Assembly (NCBI GenBank): GCA_002338335.1
Contig: DDIC01000002.1
Coordinates: 1-10,623, forward strand
Origin: Bacteroidetes bacterium UBA1860
GTDB taxonomy: Bacteria; Bacteroidota; Rhodothermia; Balneolales; Balneolaceae
Reading direction: 5' to 3'
Length of the DNA stretch: 10,623 nt
Under the pieces are notes generated by a model that saw nothing but the letters and a program-made list of their open reading frames with translations, was not told the origin of the DNA and searched no databases. Positions 1-5,724 of the stretch are shown in pieces; position 1 is the first letter of the stretch, and each line of letters begins with the position of its first letter. Position numbers and translations under genes: made by a program.

Positions 1-386
1 CGTATGAAGAAGTAGCGCAACCCGCCGAGGCCGACCAAACGCCGCTTAGTCCAGGCACCAAATACCGCCATTACACACCCAAGGCCAGGGTGATGTGGTT
101 GGACATGAGTCAGATCGAAGCAGCCACTATCGCCCCAGAACAACCCCGCCTCTTTGTGGTTACCCATACAGAGGGCCGCCGTAGCCAGATCCAGGCGCTC
201 ACTCAAAAGCACCCATCCATGCTGCATCAACATGCCGACTCTCTGGATGAATTAGCCAAGCATCTTTATGCATGGTTTCGAGAGGCGGATCAGCACAACA
301 CCAACACCATTTTTATCGAACGATTTGAGGCGGCAACCCCTCTTACAACTTCCCTACATAATCGAATTTCAAAGACGATAGGGTGA
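1..386 (+). CDS. Threonylcarbamoyl-AMP synthase (Sua5/YrdC/YwlC type), 3' part only
   Basis: The reading frame is open from base 3 and stops at TGA 384-386, giving the last 127 residues of a protein that begins before the window. SPGTKYRHYTPKA (residues about 17-29 of the visible part) is the conserved linker that follows the YrdC domain in Sua5 proteins and closes over the active site. The rest is the small Rossmann-like Sua5 C-terminal domain, ending in the typical NRI-SK segment. The family condenses threonine, bicarbonate and ATP to L-threonylcarbamoyl-AMP, the donor for t6A37 in ANN-decoding tRNAs, in the cytoplasm. The catalytic YrdC domain is not visible, so its integrity cannot be judged. 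The linker marks the long Sua5 form rather than the short YrdC/TsaC form. The gene converges on the DUF971 gene with a 22-base gap. Family call is firm; the symbol is left blank because usage varies (sua5, ywlC, tsaC2). Confidence 0.9.
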   Translation, partial: YEEVAQPAEADQTPLSPGTKYRHYTPKARVMWLDMSQIEAATIAPEQPRLFVVTHTEGRRSQIQALTQKHPSMLHQHADSLDELAKHLYAWFREADQHNTNTIFIERFEAATPLTTSLHNRISKTIG

Positions 387-414
387 GTAAGGGCATCAAG
401 GCAAATCCTCACCC
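381..414. terminator. Inverted repeat between convergent genes, weak bidirectional terminator candidate
   Basis: GGGTGAG (381-387) is perfectly complementary to CTCACCC (408-414), with a 20-base loop. Each arm contains the TGA stop of one of the two converging genes (384-386 on plus, 409-411 on minus). No T-run follows on either strand, so a classical intrinsic terminator is not supported. It could be a transcript-end stem-loop or chance. Confidence 0.25.
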
Positions 415-747
415 CTGCTTGGCTCCTACATACTCGCCCCACTCGTACAAATCCTCATGACGGTACATGCCGTCATTGTGGCCATCACTCCAGGTGATCC
501 GAATCGCATGTCGCCCTACCGCCTTTAGACTTTTCATCCGAAGCTCTTCCATGAGCCCCGTGGGTTGCACAAAGAATAGCTCAAGCTCGAACTGCCCCAT
601 CTTTTCATGCCCTCCACGACACACTACACAGGGGCAGTTTTTGCGGAGTCCAAAAAACGGTAGCTCATGGATTTTCCCATCGGGCCACTCGATGTGTAGC
701 TGCTGCGTGGATTGAAAAACATCAAGTTTGGTGGGTTGCATACTCAT
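409..747 (-). CDS. DUF971 (gamma-butyrobetaine hydroxylase N-terminal-like) domain protein
   Basis: This 112-residue protein is essentially one DUF971 domain. It shows a WPDG turn (21-24), the block LRKNCPCVVC (34-43), and VGRHAIRITWSDGHNDGMY (77-95) before a conserved leucine near residue 100. Cys38, Cys40, Cys43 and His90 fall where the N-terminal domain of gamma-butyrobetaine hydroxylase binds zinc, so a Cys3His metal site is likely (inference from the family). Stand-alone members have no settled function; there is no oxygenase domain here, so it is not a hydroxylase. The start ATG at 745-747 overlaps the TGA of the upstream methyltransferase (ATGA, 744-747 on minus), which implies translational coupling and cotranscription. 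A second ATG lies two codons in. No signal peptide or membrane segment is seen. Family is certain, role unknown. Confidence 0.88.
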   Translation of the reverse strand: MSMQPTKLDVFQSTQQLHIEWPDGKIHELPFFGLRKNCPCVVCRGGHEKMGQFELELFFVQPTGLMEELRMKSLKAVGRHAIRITWSDGHNDGMYRHEDLYEWGEYVGAKQG

Positions 748-1556
748 TGGATTCGGGTTGCTAGGGTGAGTCCATCGCCAAAGGGAAGGATTTGGATTGT
801 AAGCCGTGGGTCTTGAGCGAGTCGTTGATTCATCTGATCTATGGCCACCGCTTTTTGTTTGTGTTTTTCCTCACGGGTTGCGTTGGGCTTGTGAGCGTCA
901 GCGTCGGATGCAAGTTTGTCGGTAGCTAGTGTTTCAGCGTCTAACACAAGTCCGTACCAAAGCACATTATCAATTACCAATACACCGCCGACGCGCAGCA
1001 ACTCCACGACATGCTCGATATACTCAGGATAATGAGCCTTGTCGCCATCCAAAAAGATTAAATCCCATCGCTGAGGTGTGAAAATCCGTGGATCGCCCGC
1101 GCAAAGCATCGCTAGAGCATCCCCTTCCACCGATTCAATGATTGAAGCGTAAGGCTCTTGGGCAAAGGCATCTTTCACCAACTCGATATATCGTTTGTTT
1201 TTGTCAATCGTAAGAAGATAAGGCGCATGGGGACCGTGGGAGTCCTGGGGCACATGGGGGGCGTGGGGGTCTTGCCTGTCACGCAAACTGTCCATCGCTT
1301 CAGCCATACCCATCGCCGACGTTCCGATAAACGTCCCAATTTCTAGGACCCGCTGTGCCTTGCTCGCGCGAACCAAAAACCCCAATAGGCCCCGCATCAT
1401 GGGGCCTGATGCCATATCGACATACGCCAGGGATGTTGTGGCTTTATCTACCTGGGCGCGTACCGCATCAGACACTGGAGACGACCATGCCATGGCGTAG
1501 GTCTCAAGTTCCTGCATCCGATCCAGGGGTAAGGTGTTGTTTTTGGTTCTTTCCAT
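744..1556 (-). CDS. Class I SAM-dependent O-methyltransferase (caffeoyl-CoA OMT-like family)
   Basis: A 270-residue Rossmann methyltransferase of the cation-dependent O-methyltransferase family. SAM-binding motif I is VLEIGTFIGTSA (70-81). DLIFLDGDKAHY (165-176) and VIDNVLWYG (194-202) supply the usual metal ligands Asp170, Asp196 and Asn197, and LPFGDGL (257-263) is the conserved C-terminal loop. Members methylate catechol-type hydroxyls on small molecules, but the substrate here cannot be read from sequence. The protein is about 50 residues longer than the usual 210-220. The extra length lies in a His/Pro-rich tandem duplication at 96-113, before the strand LLTID, and in a charged loop around 208-232. 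ATG 1554-1556 is preceded by AAAAGG only two bases away, closer than a normal ribosome site; Met14 is an alternative start. The gene leads the DUF971 gene with ATGA overlap and diverges from the acyltransferase across 44 bases. Confidence 0.88.
   Translation of the reverse strand: MERTKNNTLPLDRMQELETYAMAWSSPVSDAVRAQVDKATTSLAYVDMASGPMMRGLLGFLVRASKAQRVLEIGTFIGTSAMGMAEAMDSLRDRQDPHAPHVPQDSHGPHAPYLLTIDKNKRYIELVKDAFAQEPYASIIESVEGDALAMLCAGDPRIFTPQRWDLIFLDGDKAHYPEYIEHVVELLRVGGVLVIDNVLWYGLVLDAETLATDKLASDADAHKPNATREEKHKQKAVAIDQMNQRLAQDPRLTIQILPFGDGLTLATRIQ
1226..1279. repeat. Imperfect 27-bp tandem duplication inside the O-methyltransferase gene
   Basis: Two units with a 27-base period begin at CATGGGG (1226) and CATGGGG (1253). 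By hand, 18 of the first 22 positions agree and the end of the unit has diverged. On the coding (minus) strand they give DPHAPHVPQ and DSHGPHAPY, 5 of 9 residues identical. The frame is kept. It lies in a loop between motif I and the next strand. Confidence 0.7.
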
Positions 1557-1593
1557 TACCTTTTGGGAGACTTTATCTATCGGGTTCAGCCCC

Positions 1594-1599
1594 TATAAT
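1594..1599 (+). promoter_or_regulatory. TATAAT -10-like hexamer before the acyltransferase
   Basis: A perfect TATAAT sits just upstream of ATG 1601. The best -35 match, TTTATC (1572-1577, 16-base spacing), is poor. If used, transcription would begin near 1606, inside or past the ATG, which would favour a downstream start such as TTG 1652. It may be chance in an A/T-rich 44-base divergent gap. Confidence 0.2.
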
Positions 1600-1600
1600 T

Positions 1601-2272
1601 ATGCCCAATTCGACAAAAACGTTTATTCCTGCCAAGGAAAATACCCTTTTTTTGAAGGTTTTTGGGACTTGGGTACGGTGGATGTTTCATCATCGATTTC
1701 ACCGAGTGGTCATCCATCAAGCCTATCACCCTCCTCGCGATCGTGTAACATTATATTATGGCAATCATACCTCATGGTGGGACGCACTTATGCCCCTATT
1801 GCTGAACCAAACTCGCTTCAAGCAACAAGCACGAGCCATGATGGATCTCGAGCAAGTCCAAAAGCACCCCTTTTTCCCATGGATTGGAGTGTTTTCAGTC
1901 GATTTGTCTCATCCAAGGGGCTCGATTCGAAGTCTACGCTATGCCTTGGAGTCGTTTCGCAGACCCCAAGCCTCATTATTCCTCTATCCGGAAGGAGAAC
2001 TTAAACATCCTCTCTCCGAGCCGCGGATTCAACCGTTCAAGCCTGGCATGGAGTGGCTCATTCGTCAAGCCCATCAAAAGGGATATCCATTAGATGTCGT
2101 ACCCATGACCATTCATATGCATACCATGGACTCTCAGCGCCCAGAATGCATTATCCATATTGGGACAGCGCTAAAAGCACCTGAGTCGTTGATTACAAAA
2201 GAGTTTGAAGAGGTGTTGAAGCAGCAATACCTCGCTGATATTACCGCGAGATCAGGCGGTGCCAGCCAATGA
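1601..2272 (+). CDS. PlsC-like lysophospholipid/glycerol acyltransferase family protein
   Basis: A 223-residue protein of the 1-acyl-glycerol-3-phosphate acyltransferase superfamily. NHTSWWD (55-61) is the catalytic H-x4-D motif (His56, Asp61). GVFSVDL (96-102) sits at motif II, LYPEGEL (128-134) is motif III with Glu in place of the common Thr/Ser after PEG, and VVPMT (166-170) is motif IV. Family members transfer acyl groups to lysophospholipids or related alcohols at the inner membrane. The acceptor cannot be told here, and the NHTSWWD/YPEGE form is a divergent branch, so plsC is not assigned. No confident transmembrane helix is visible. The frame is open back to 1355, but that upstream part is antisense to the methyltransferase gene. 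ATG 1601 has no Shine-Dalgarno; TTG 1652 with AAGGAA at 1634-1639 is the main alternative. It converges on atpC with 9 bases between stops. Confidence 0.82.
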   Translation: MPNSTKTFIPAKENTLFLKVFGTWVRWMFHHRFHRVVIHQAYHPPRDRVTLYYGNHTSWWDALMPLLLNQTRFKQQARAMMDLEQVQKHPFFPWIGVFSVDLSHPRGSIRSLRYALESFRRPQASLFLYPEGELKHPLSEPRIQPFKPGMEWLIRQAHQKGYPLDVVPMTIHMHTMDSQRPECIIHIGTALKAPESLITKEFEEVLKQQYLADITARSGGASQ

Positions 2273-2299
2273 GTAGCACCATCAAGAATTGGCGTCGGC
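2261..2299. terminator. Inverted repeat between acyltransferase and atpC ends, weak terminator candidate
   Basis: GCCAAT (2265-2270) is complementary to ATTGGC (2288-2293). GCC (2261-2263) can also pair with GGC (2297-2299) across a small internal loop. The acyltransferase TGA (2270-2272) begins at the last base of the left arm, and the atpC stop (2282-2284, minus) lies in the loop. No T-run follows on either strand, so function as an intrinsic terminator is doubtful. Confidence 0.22.
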
Positions 2300-2581
2300 G
2301 CTAGAGCCCTCAGCAACCCCGTCGGTAACACTCTCGGCAAGGAGCGTGAGTGAATTGTTCACCATTTCAACGAACCCTGCCTTTACATGGTAGCTTGAGC
2401 GAGTCCCGGTCGCGTCGACTACATGAACATCTCCATGGACAAGCGTGGAAAGAATCGGTGCGTGACCAAACAACACCTGAAAGCGCCCTTTCTCCCCTGG
2501 AAGCGATATGCTTTGAACATCCCCTTCATACGCCTTACCCACAGGCGTCATGATTTTTGCAAAAAAGGTATCGCTTGCCAT
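2282..2581 (-). CDS. atpC: ATP synthase F1 subunit epsilon, short form
   Basis: This 99-residue protein is the epsilon subunit of F1Fo ATP synthase, part of the central stalk with gamma. The N-terminal beta-sandwich is clear: KIMTPVGKAYEGDVQSISLPG (9-29), GRFQVLFGHAPILSTLVHGD (32-51) and VKAGFVEMVNNSLTLLAE (66-83). What normally follows, a two-helix C-terminal domain of about 45-50 residues that can inhibit ATP hydrolysis, is absent; a short Ser/Ala/Gly tail ends the protein. Short epsilon subunits are known in Bacteroidota and Chlorobi, so this is probably native and not a truncation. ATG 2579-2581 has AAAGG ten bases upstream (2592-2596) and follows the atpD stop by 18 bases, as in a two-gene operon. 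The other atp genes are not here, which also fits Bacteroidota, where atpDC is often a separate locus. Confidence 0.95.
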   Translation of the reverse strand: MASDTFFAKIMTPVGKAYEGDVQSISLPGEKGRFQVLFGHAPILSTLVHGDVHVVDATGTRSSYHVKAGFVEMVNNSLTLLAESVTDGVAEGSSADANS

Positions 2582-2599
2582 GGTCGTTGAACCTTTAAA

Positions 2600-4090
2600 T
2601 TATGCAGCCTCTGCTTCAGCGAGGAGTTTTTCCCCTTTGGCCACAGCTTCTTCAATCGTGCCTACAAGGTGGAATGCGTTTTCTGGGAGGTGATCTAGCT
2701 CACCATTGAGGATCATCTTGAACCCACGAATGGTGTCCTTAATTTGTACATACTTCCCTTCCTGACCTGTGAACTGCTCCGCCACGAAGAATGGTTGGCT
2801 CAAGAAGCGTTGCACACGACGTGCACGTGACACGACGAGTTTATCTTCATCTGAGAGTTCATCCATTCCAAGAATCGCAATGATATCCTGCAACTCTTTG
2901 TACTTCTGCAGAATCTCTTTGACCGCTTGAGCTGTGTTGTAGTGGTCATCACCGACAACTTTTGGATCGTTAATCCGAGAGGTTGAATCGAGTGGATCCA
3001 CCGCTGGATAGATTCCAATCTGTGTCAAGGCACGGCTCAATACCGTGGTCGCATCCAAGTGAGAGAAGGTTGTGGCAGGCGCCGGATCGGTCAAATCATC
3101 CGCTGGCACATAAATCGCCTGAACCGAGGTGATAGATCCTTTTTTCGTCGAGGTAATGCGCTCTTGAAGGTCCCCCATTTCAGTAGCAAGTGTTGGCTGA
3201 TACCCTACCGCAGATGGCATTCGACCTAGAAGGGCTGATACTTCTGAGCCTGCTTGAGTAAAACGGAAGATGTTGTCGACAAACAACAGGATATCGCGAG
3301 ACACTTCGTCACGGAAGTACTCTGCAATCGTAAGACCCGATAGCGCCACACGTGCACGTGCTCCCGGAGGCTCATTCATCTGACCAAACACAAGGGTTGC
3401 CTGGGATGTTTTGAGCGCTTCTGGATCAAGCTTGGAGAGATCCCACTCCCCTTTTTCCATCGACTCCTTAAAAGCATCGCCGTAGTTGATGACACCCGAT
3501 TCGATAAACTCACGAAGAAGGTCATTCCCTTCACGCGTACGCTCACCAACACCCGCAAATACAGAAAGACCCCCATGCTGCTTGGCGATATTGTTGATTA
3601 ACTCCTGAATAAGAACCGTTTTGCCTACCCCTGCCCCGCCAAAAAGACCAATCTTCCCCCCTTTTGCATAGGGACAAAGCAAATCGATCACTTTGATGCC
3701 AGTTTCTAACATCTCCGTGGACGTCGCGAGCTCTTCGTATGAAGGCGCAGGTCGGTGAATTGGATAACTCTCTTTTCCTTTTGGAGCAGCAATGCCGTCA
3801 ATAGGATCGCCTACAACATTAAATAGACGGCCGCGAATCTCTTCGCCAATCGGCATTGAGATCGGTTGACCTGTATCGACCACTTCCATCTTACGAACAA
3901 GCCCCTCGGTAGCATCCATGGCAATGGTTCGCACACGATTTTCGCCGAGATGTTGCGCCACTTCCAAAACAAGTGTGGAGCCATCTTCTTTGGAGATGGT
4001 TAATGCGTTGAGTACTGCGGGCAATTCACCCTGCGAAAAATCGACATCGACGACAGGTCCAATCACCTGCGCTACGGTCCCTTTATTCAT
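2600..4090 (-). CDS. atpD: ATP synthase F1 subunit beta
   Basis: The 496-residue catalytic beta subunit of F1 makes or hydrolyses ATP at the alpha/beta interfaces. It shows the beta-barrel start TVAQVIGPVVDVDF (5-18), the P-loop GGAGVGKT (151-158), catalytic Glu183 in GERTREGND (182-190), FGQMNEPPGARARV (235-248), the Walker B strand ILLFVDNIFRF (267-277) and the DELSDED lever (410-416), a mild variant of DELSEED. Compared with the E. coli sequence as I recall it, about 27 extra residues lie between ESGVI (197-201) and LVFGQMNEPPG, explaining the length above the usual 460-470. A like insertion, including a WDLSK core, is what I know from Bacteroidota. The start ATG 4088-4090 has AAGGA eight bases upstream. 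The gene leads atpC and diverges from rsmB. No key residue appears missing. Confidence 0.98.
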   Translation of the reverse strand: MNKGTVAQVIGPVVDVDFSQGELPAVLNALTISKEDGSTLVLEVAQHLGENRVRTIAMDATEGLVRKMEVVDTGQPISMPIGEEIRGRLFNVVGDPIDGIAAPKGKESYPIHRPAPSYEELATSTEMLETGIKVIDLLCPYAKGGKIGLFGGAGVGKTVLIQELINNIAKQHGGLSVFAGVGERTREGNDLLREFIESGVINYGDAFKESMEKGEWDLSKLDPEALKTSQATLVFGQMNEPPGARARVALSGLTIAEYFRDEVSRDILLFVDNIFRFTQAGSEVSALLGRMPSAVGYQPTLATEMGDLQERITSTKKGSITSVQAIYVPADDLTDPAPATTFSHLDATTVLSRALTQIGIYPAVDPLDSTSRINDPKVVGDDHYNTAQAVKEILQKYKELQDIIAILGMDELSDEDKLVVSRARRVQRFLSQPFFVAEQFTGQEGKYVQIKDTIRGFKMILNGELDHLPENAFHLVGTIEEAVAKGEKLLAEAEAA

Positions 4091-4098
4091 ATGGAGGT

Positions 4099-4103
4099 TC
4101 CTT
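4099..4103 (-). promoter_or_regulatory. Shine-Dalgarno of atpD
   Basis: AAGGA on the minus strand lies eight bases before ATG 4088-4090. It is the clearest ribosome site in the window and fixes the atpD start. Confidence 0.7.
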
Positions 4104-4206
4104 GTATGGTGGGTTTAAGTGGCGATATGCTACATGATGTGCTGCTTGCGATTTGCCTAATACCTTACTAGTGCTAAACAAAACAGTAAGCAAAATCTAT
4201 AGCTAC

Positions 4207-4238
4207 CAAAGTTAGCATGAGACCTCTCAAAAATCAAT
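4207..4238 (-). promoter_or_regulatory. Candidate Bacteroidota-type promoter for atpDC
   Basis: On the minus strand, ATTG (4238-4235) is followed after 20 bases by TAACTTTG (4214-4207). The known Bacteroides housekeeping promoter pattern is TTTG, 19-21 bases, then TAnnTTTG; this site matches three of four bases in the first box and all six fixed bases in the second. It can also be read as TTGATT, 17 bases, TAACTT with a TG extension, a weaker E. coli-type match. It would give an atpD leader of roughly 110 bases. Position and pattern are observed; function is inferred. Confidence 0.4.
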
Positions 4239-4395
4239 CAAAGTTTCGAAATAGATGGCAGAAGGTAGCATGAGGATGTAGGGTTGCGTATATTAAAAGT
4301 TTAGCTTATTGAGGCATTCTGCAGGGAAAACCACGTGTTCTGTGTTGTCTTCGCTTGGATTGCTGACATTTAAAACGATTTTAGACAAGATTCTC

Positions 4396-5715
4396 GTGAC
4401 TTTAGACCCAACAGCACGCTCAGTAAGTGTCGACATGCTTATTGCATTCGATACGGAACAACAACTTGATTTCACGGCTGCGGATGAGCTTCCCTCTAGG
4501 GAGAGATCGCAAGTACGAGAGTATGTCCAGAGTGTGTTGCGACGCCGTAGTTACCTTGATTTCTTGGTGGGCGAGTTCTCGAGTATCTCCATGGAGGACA
4601 TGACCGCTCCACTAAAGAATATCTTGCGCCTCTCCTTCTATGAGATGCTCTACATGGAGCATATCCCAGACTATGCGACCATTAACGAGGCTGTCGAGAT
4701 TGCCAAAGCGACGCTTGGTTCAAAAACGGGCGATTTGGTCAATGCCATGCTTCGACACCTTCAGCGTGATATGGCGACGCTTCCAAAGCCAGCGTTTGCA
4801 GATCGTAAAAAACTTATCGCTGTGACCTATTCCCATCCCGAGTGGTTGGTAAAGCGATGGGTGGCACGCTATGGTGAGCGCGATGCCTTTGCGTTGATGC
4901 AGGCCAACAATCAACGACCAGAGTATACCGTGCGTGTAAATGCTCAACGCACCTCCCCAGAAAACTTCAAGCTACGTCTGCAAAAAGCAGAGGTGGATTT
5001 TGAAGCGTCTGACTGGCTTCCCAATTATTATAAAGTCTCCTCACTGCAGCCTATTCTTCAAAAAGGGCTCTTGGAAAAAGGGCTTTGCCAGGTGCAAGAT
5101 GTGGCAGCGGGTATGGCTCCTACCATTTTGGATGCACAGCCTGGTGAGCAGATCTATGACCTATGCGCAGCGCCAGGGACCAAGTCAATTATGCTTTCGG
5201 ATATGATGAATGGAGAGGGATCTATCCTTGCCGTAGATCAAGATTCCAGACGACTCGAAAAATTGGCCGAAAGTGCACTGAATTATCATGCAGAGAATAT
5301 TCGAATTCGTCGCGGGGATGTTACGGAATTAGAATTGCCTCCGGTGGATGGTGTGCTACTTGATGCACCTTGTACGGGTACGGGTGTGATTGGCAAACGA
5401 GCGGATCTTCGATGGAGACGTACGCCTGAGGAATTGGCGGCTATCGTGCAACTACAGTCCAAACTACTTGCCCAAGCTGCAACGATGGTCAAAAAAGGTG
5501 GACGTCTTGTGTACAGCACATGCTCTTTGGAACCAGAAGAGAATTGGGAGCAGGTGCAGGCATTTTTAGCCAAGCATAAAGGGTTTGAACTGGATAATTT
5601 ATCTGACTACCTCCCCGAAGAGGTCCTTATTGAGGATGGCAAAGCGTACCAAACCTTCCCCCACAAGCATGGGTGTGACGGTCATTTTGGAGTGAGACTC
5701 ACCCGCAAAAGCTAA
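4396..5715 (+). CDS. rsmB: 16S rRNA (cytosine-967-C5)-methyltransferase RsmB
   Basis: From GTG 4396 this is 439 residues, close to the usual 430. A NusB-like RNA-binding domain (about 5-130; DPTARSV, then LRRRSYLDFLVGEF) precedes a class I methyltransferase domain. The Fmu/RsmB signature is VQDVAAGMAP; motif I is DLCAAPGTKS (255-264). Cys326 in LDAPCTGTG and Cys376 in YSTCSLEPEEN are the paired cysteines of m5C RNA methyltransferases, the second being the usual nucleophile. The enzyme methylates C967 of 16S rRNA using SAM. The start is uncertain. The frame is open back to TTG 4309, but the extra 29 residues do not look like the family. The first ATG (4435) would cut into the first NusB-like helix. 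No start has a good ribosome site. The stop is 9 bases before valS. The NusB-like domain argues against other m5C methyltransferases. Confidence 0.92.
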   Translation: MTLDPTARSVSVDMLIAFDTEQQLDFTAADELPSRERSQVREYVQSVLRRRSYLDFLVGEFSSISMEDMTAPLKNILRLSFYEMLYMEHIPDYATINEAVEIAKATLGSKTGDLVNAMLRHLQRDMATLPKPAFADRKKLIAVTYSHPEWLVKRWVARYGERDAFALMQANNQRPEYTVRVNAQRTSPENFKLRLQKAEVDFEASDWLPNYYKVSSLQPILQKGLLEKGLCQVQDVAAGMAPTILDAQPGEQIYDLCAAPGTKSIMLSDMMNGEGSILAVDQDSRRLEKLAESALNYHAENIRIRRGDVTELELPPVDGVLLDAPCTGTGVIGKRADLRWRRTPEELAAIVQLQSKLLAQAATMVKKGGRLVYSTCSLEPEENWEQVQAFLAKHKGFELDNLSDYLPEEVLIEDGKAYQTFPHKHGCDGHFGVRLTRKS

Positions 5716-5724
5716 CGGGGTGCT

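Larger units (their letters stand above)
4091..4395. other. Divergent intergenic region between atpD and rsmB
   Basis: About 220-305 bases, depending on the rsmB start, hold no convincing gene; short frames here are shadows of the flanking genes. It contains the atpD ribosome site, a Bacteroidota-style promoter candidate on the minus strand (4207-4238), and TAGCATGAG twice in direct orientation (4213-4221 and 4266-4274). TAGCAT occurs once more in inverted orientation at 4127-4132. CTTACT (4164-4169) and AGTAAG (4185-4190) form a six-base inverted repeat. I see no riboswitch fold, attenuator or tRNA. A plus-strand TATATT (4289-4294) lacks a -35 partner. Confidence 0.6.

Noticed and set aside
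467..715. 82-residue plus-strand frame opposite the DUF971 gene
   Set aside because: The minus-strand frame carries the conserved CPCVVC and SDGH motifs. This one is a Cys/Ser-rich shadow.
1355..1600. Long N-terminal extension of the acyltransferase frame, about 82 extra residues
   Set aside because: It is antisense to the methyltransferase gene, has no family similarity and is Pro/Arg/Trp-rich in the way shadow frames are. The acyltransferase fold begins after base 1601.
3376..3576. 66-residue minus-strand frame within atpD in another frame
   Set aside because: It is out of frame with atpD, which is fully conserved across this stretch, so this is a shadow.
4164..4190. CTTACT/AGTAAG inverted repeat as an operator or attenuator
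   Set aside because: Only six bases pair, with a 15-base loop and a mismatch beyond. This is expected by chance in A/T-rich intergenic DNA.
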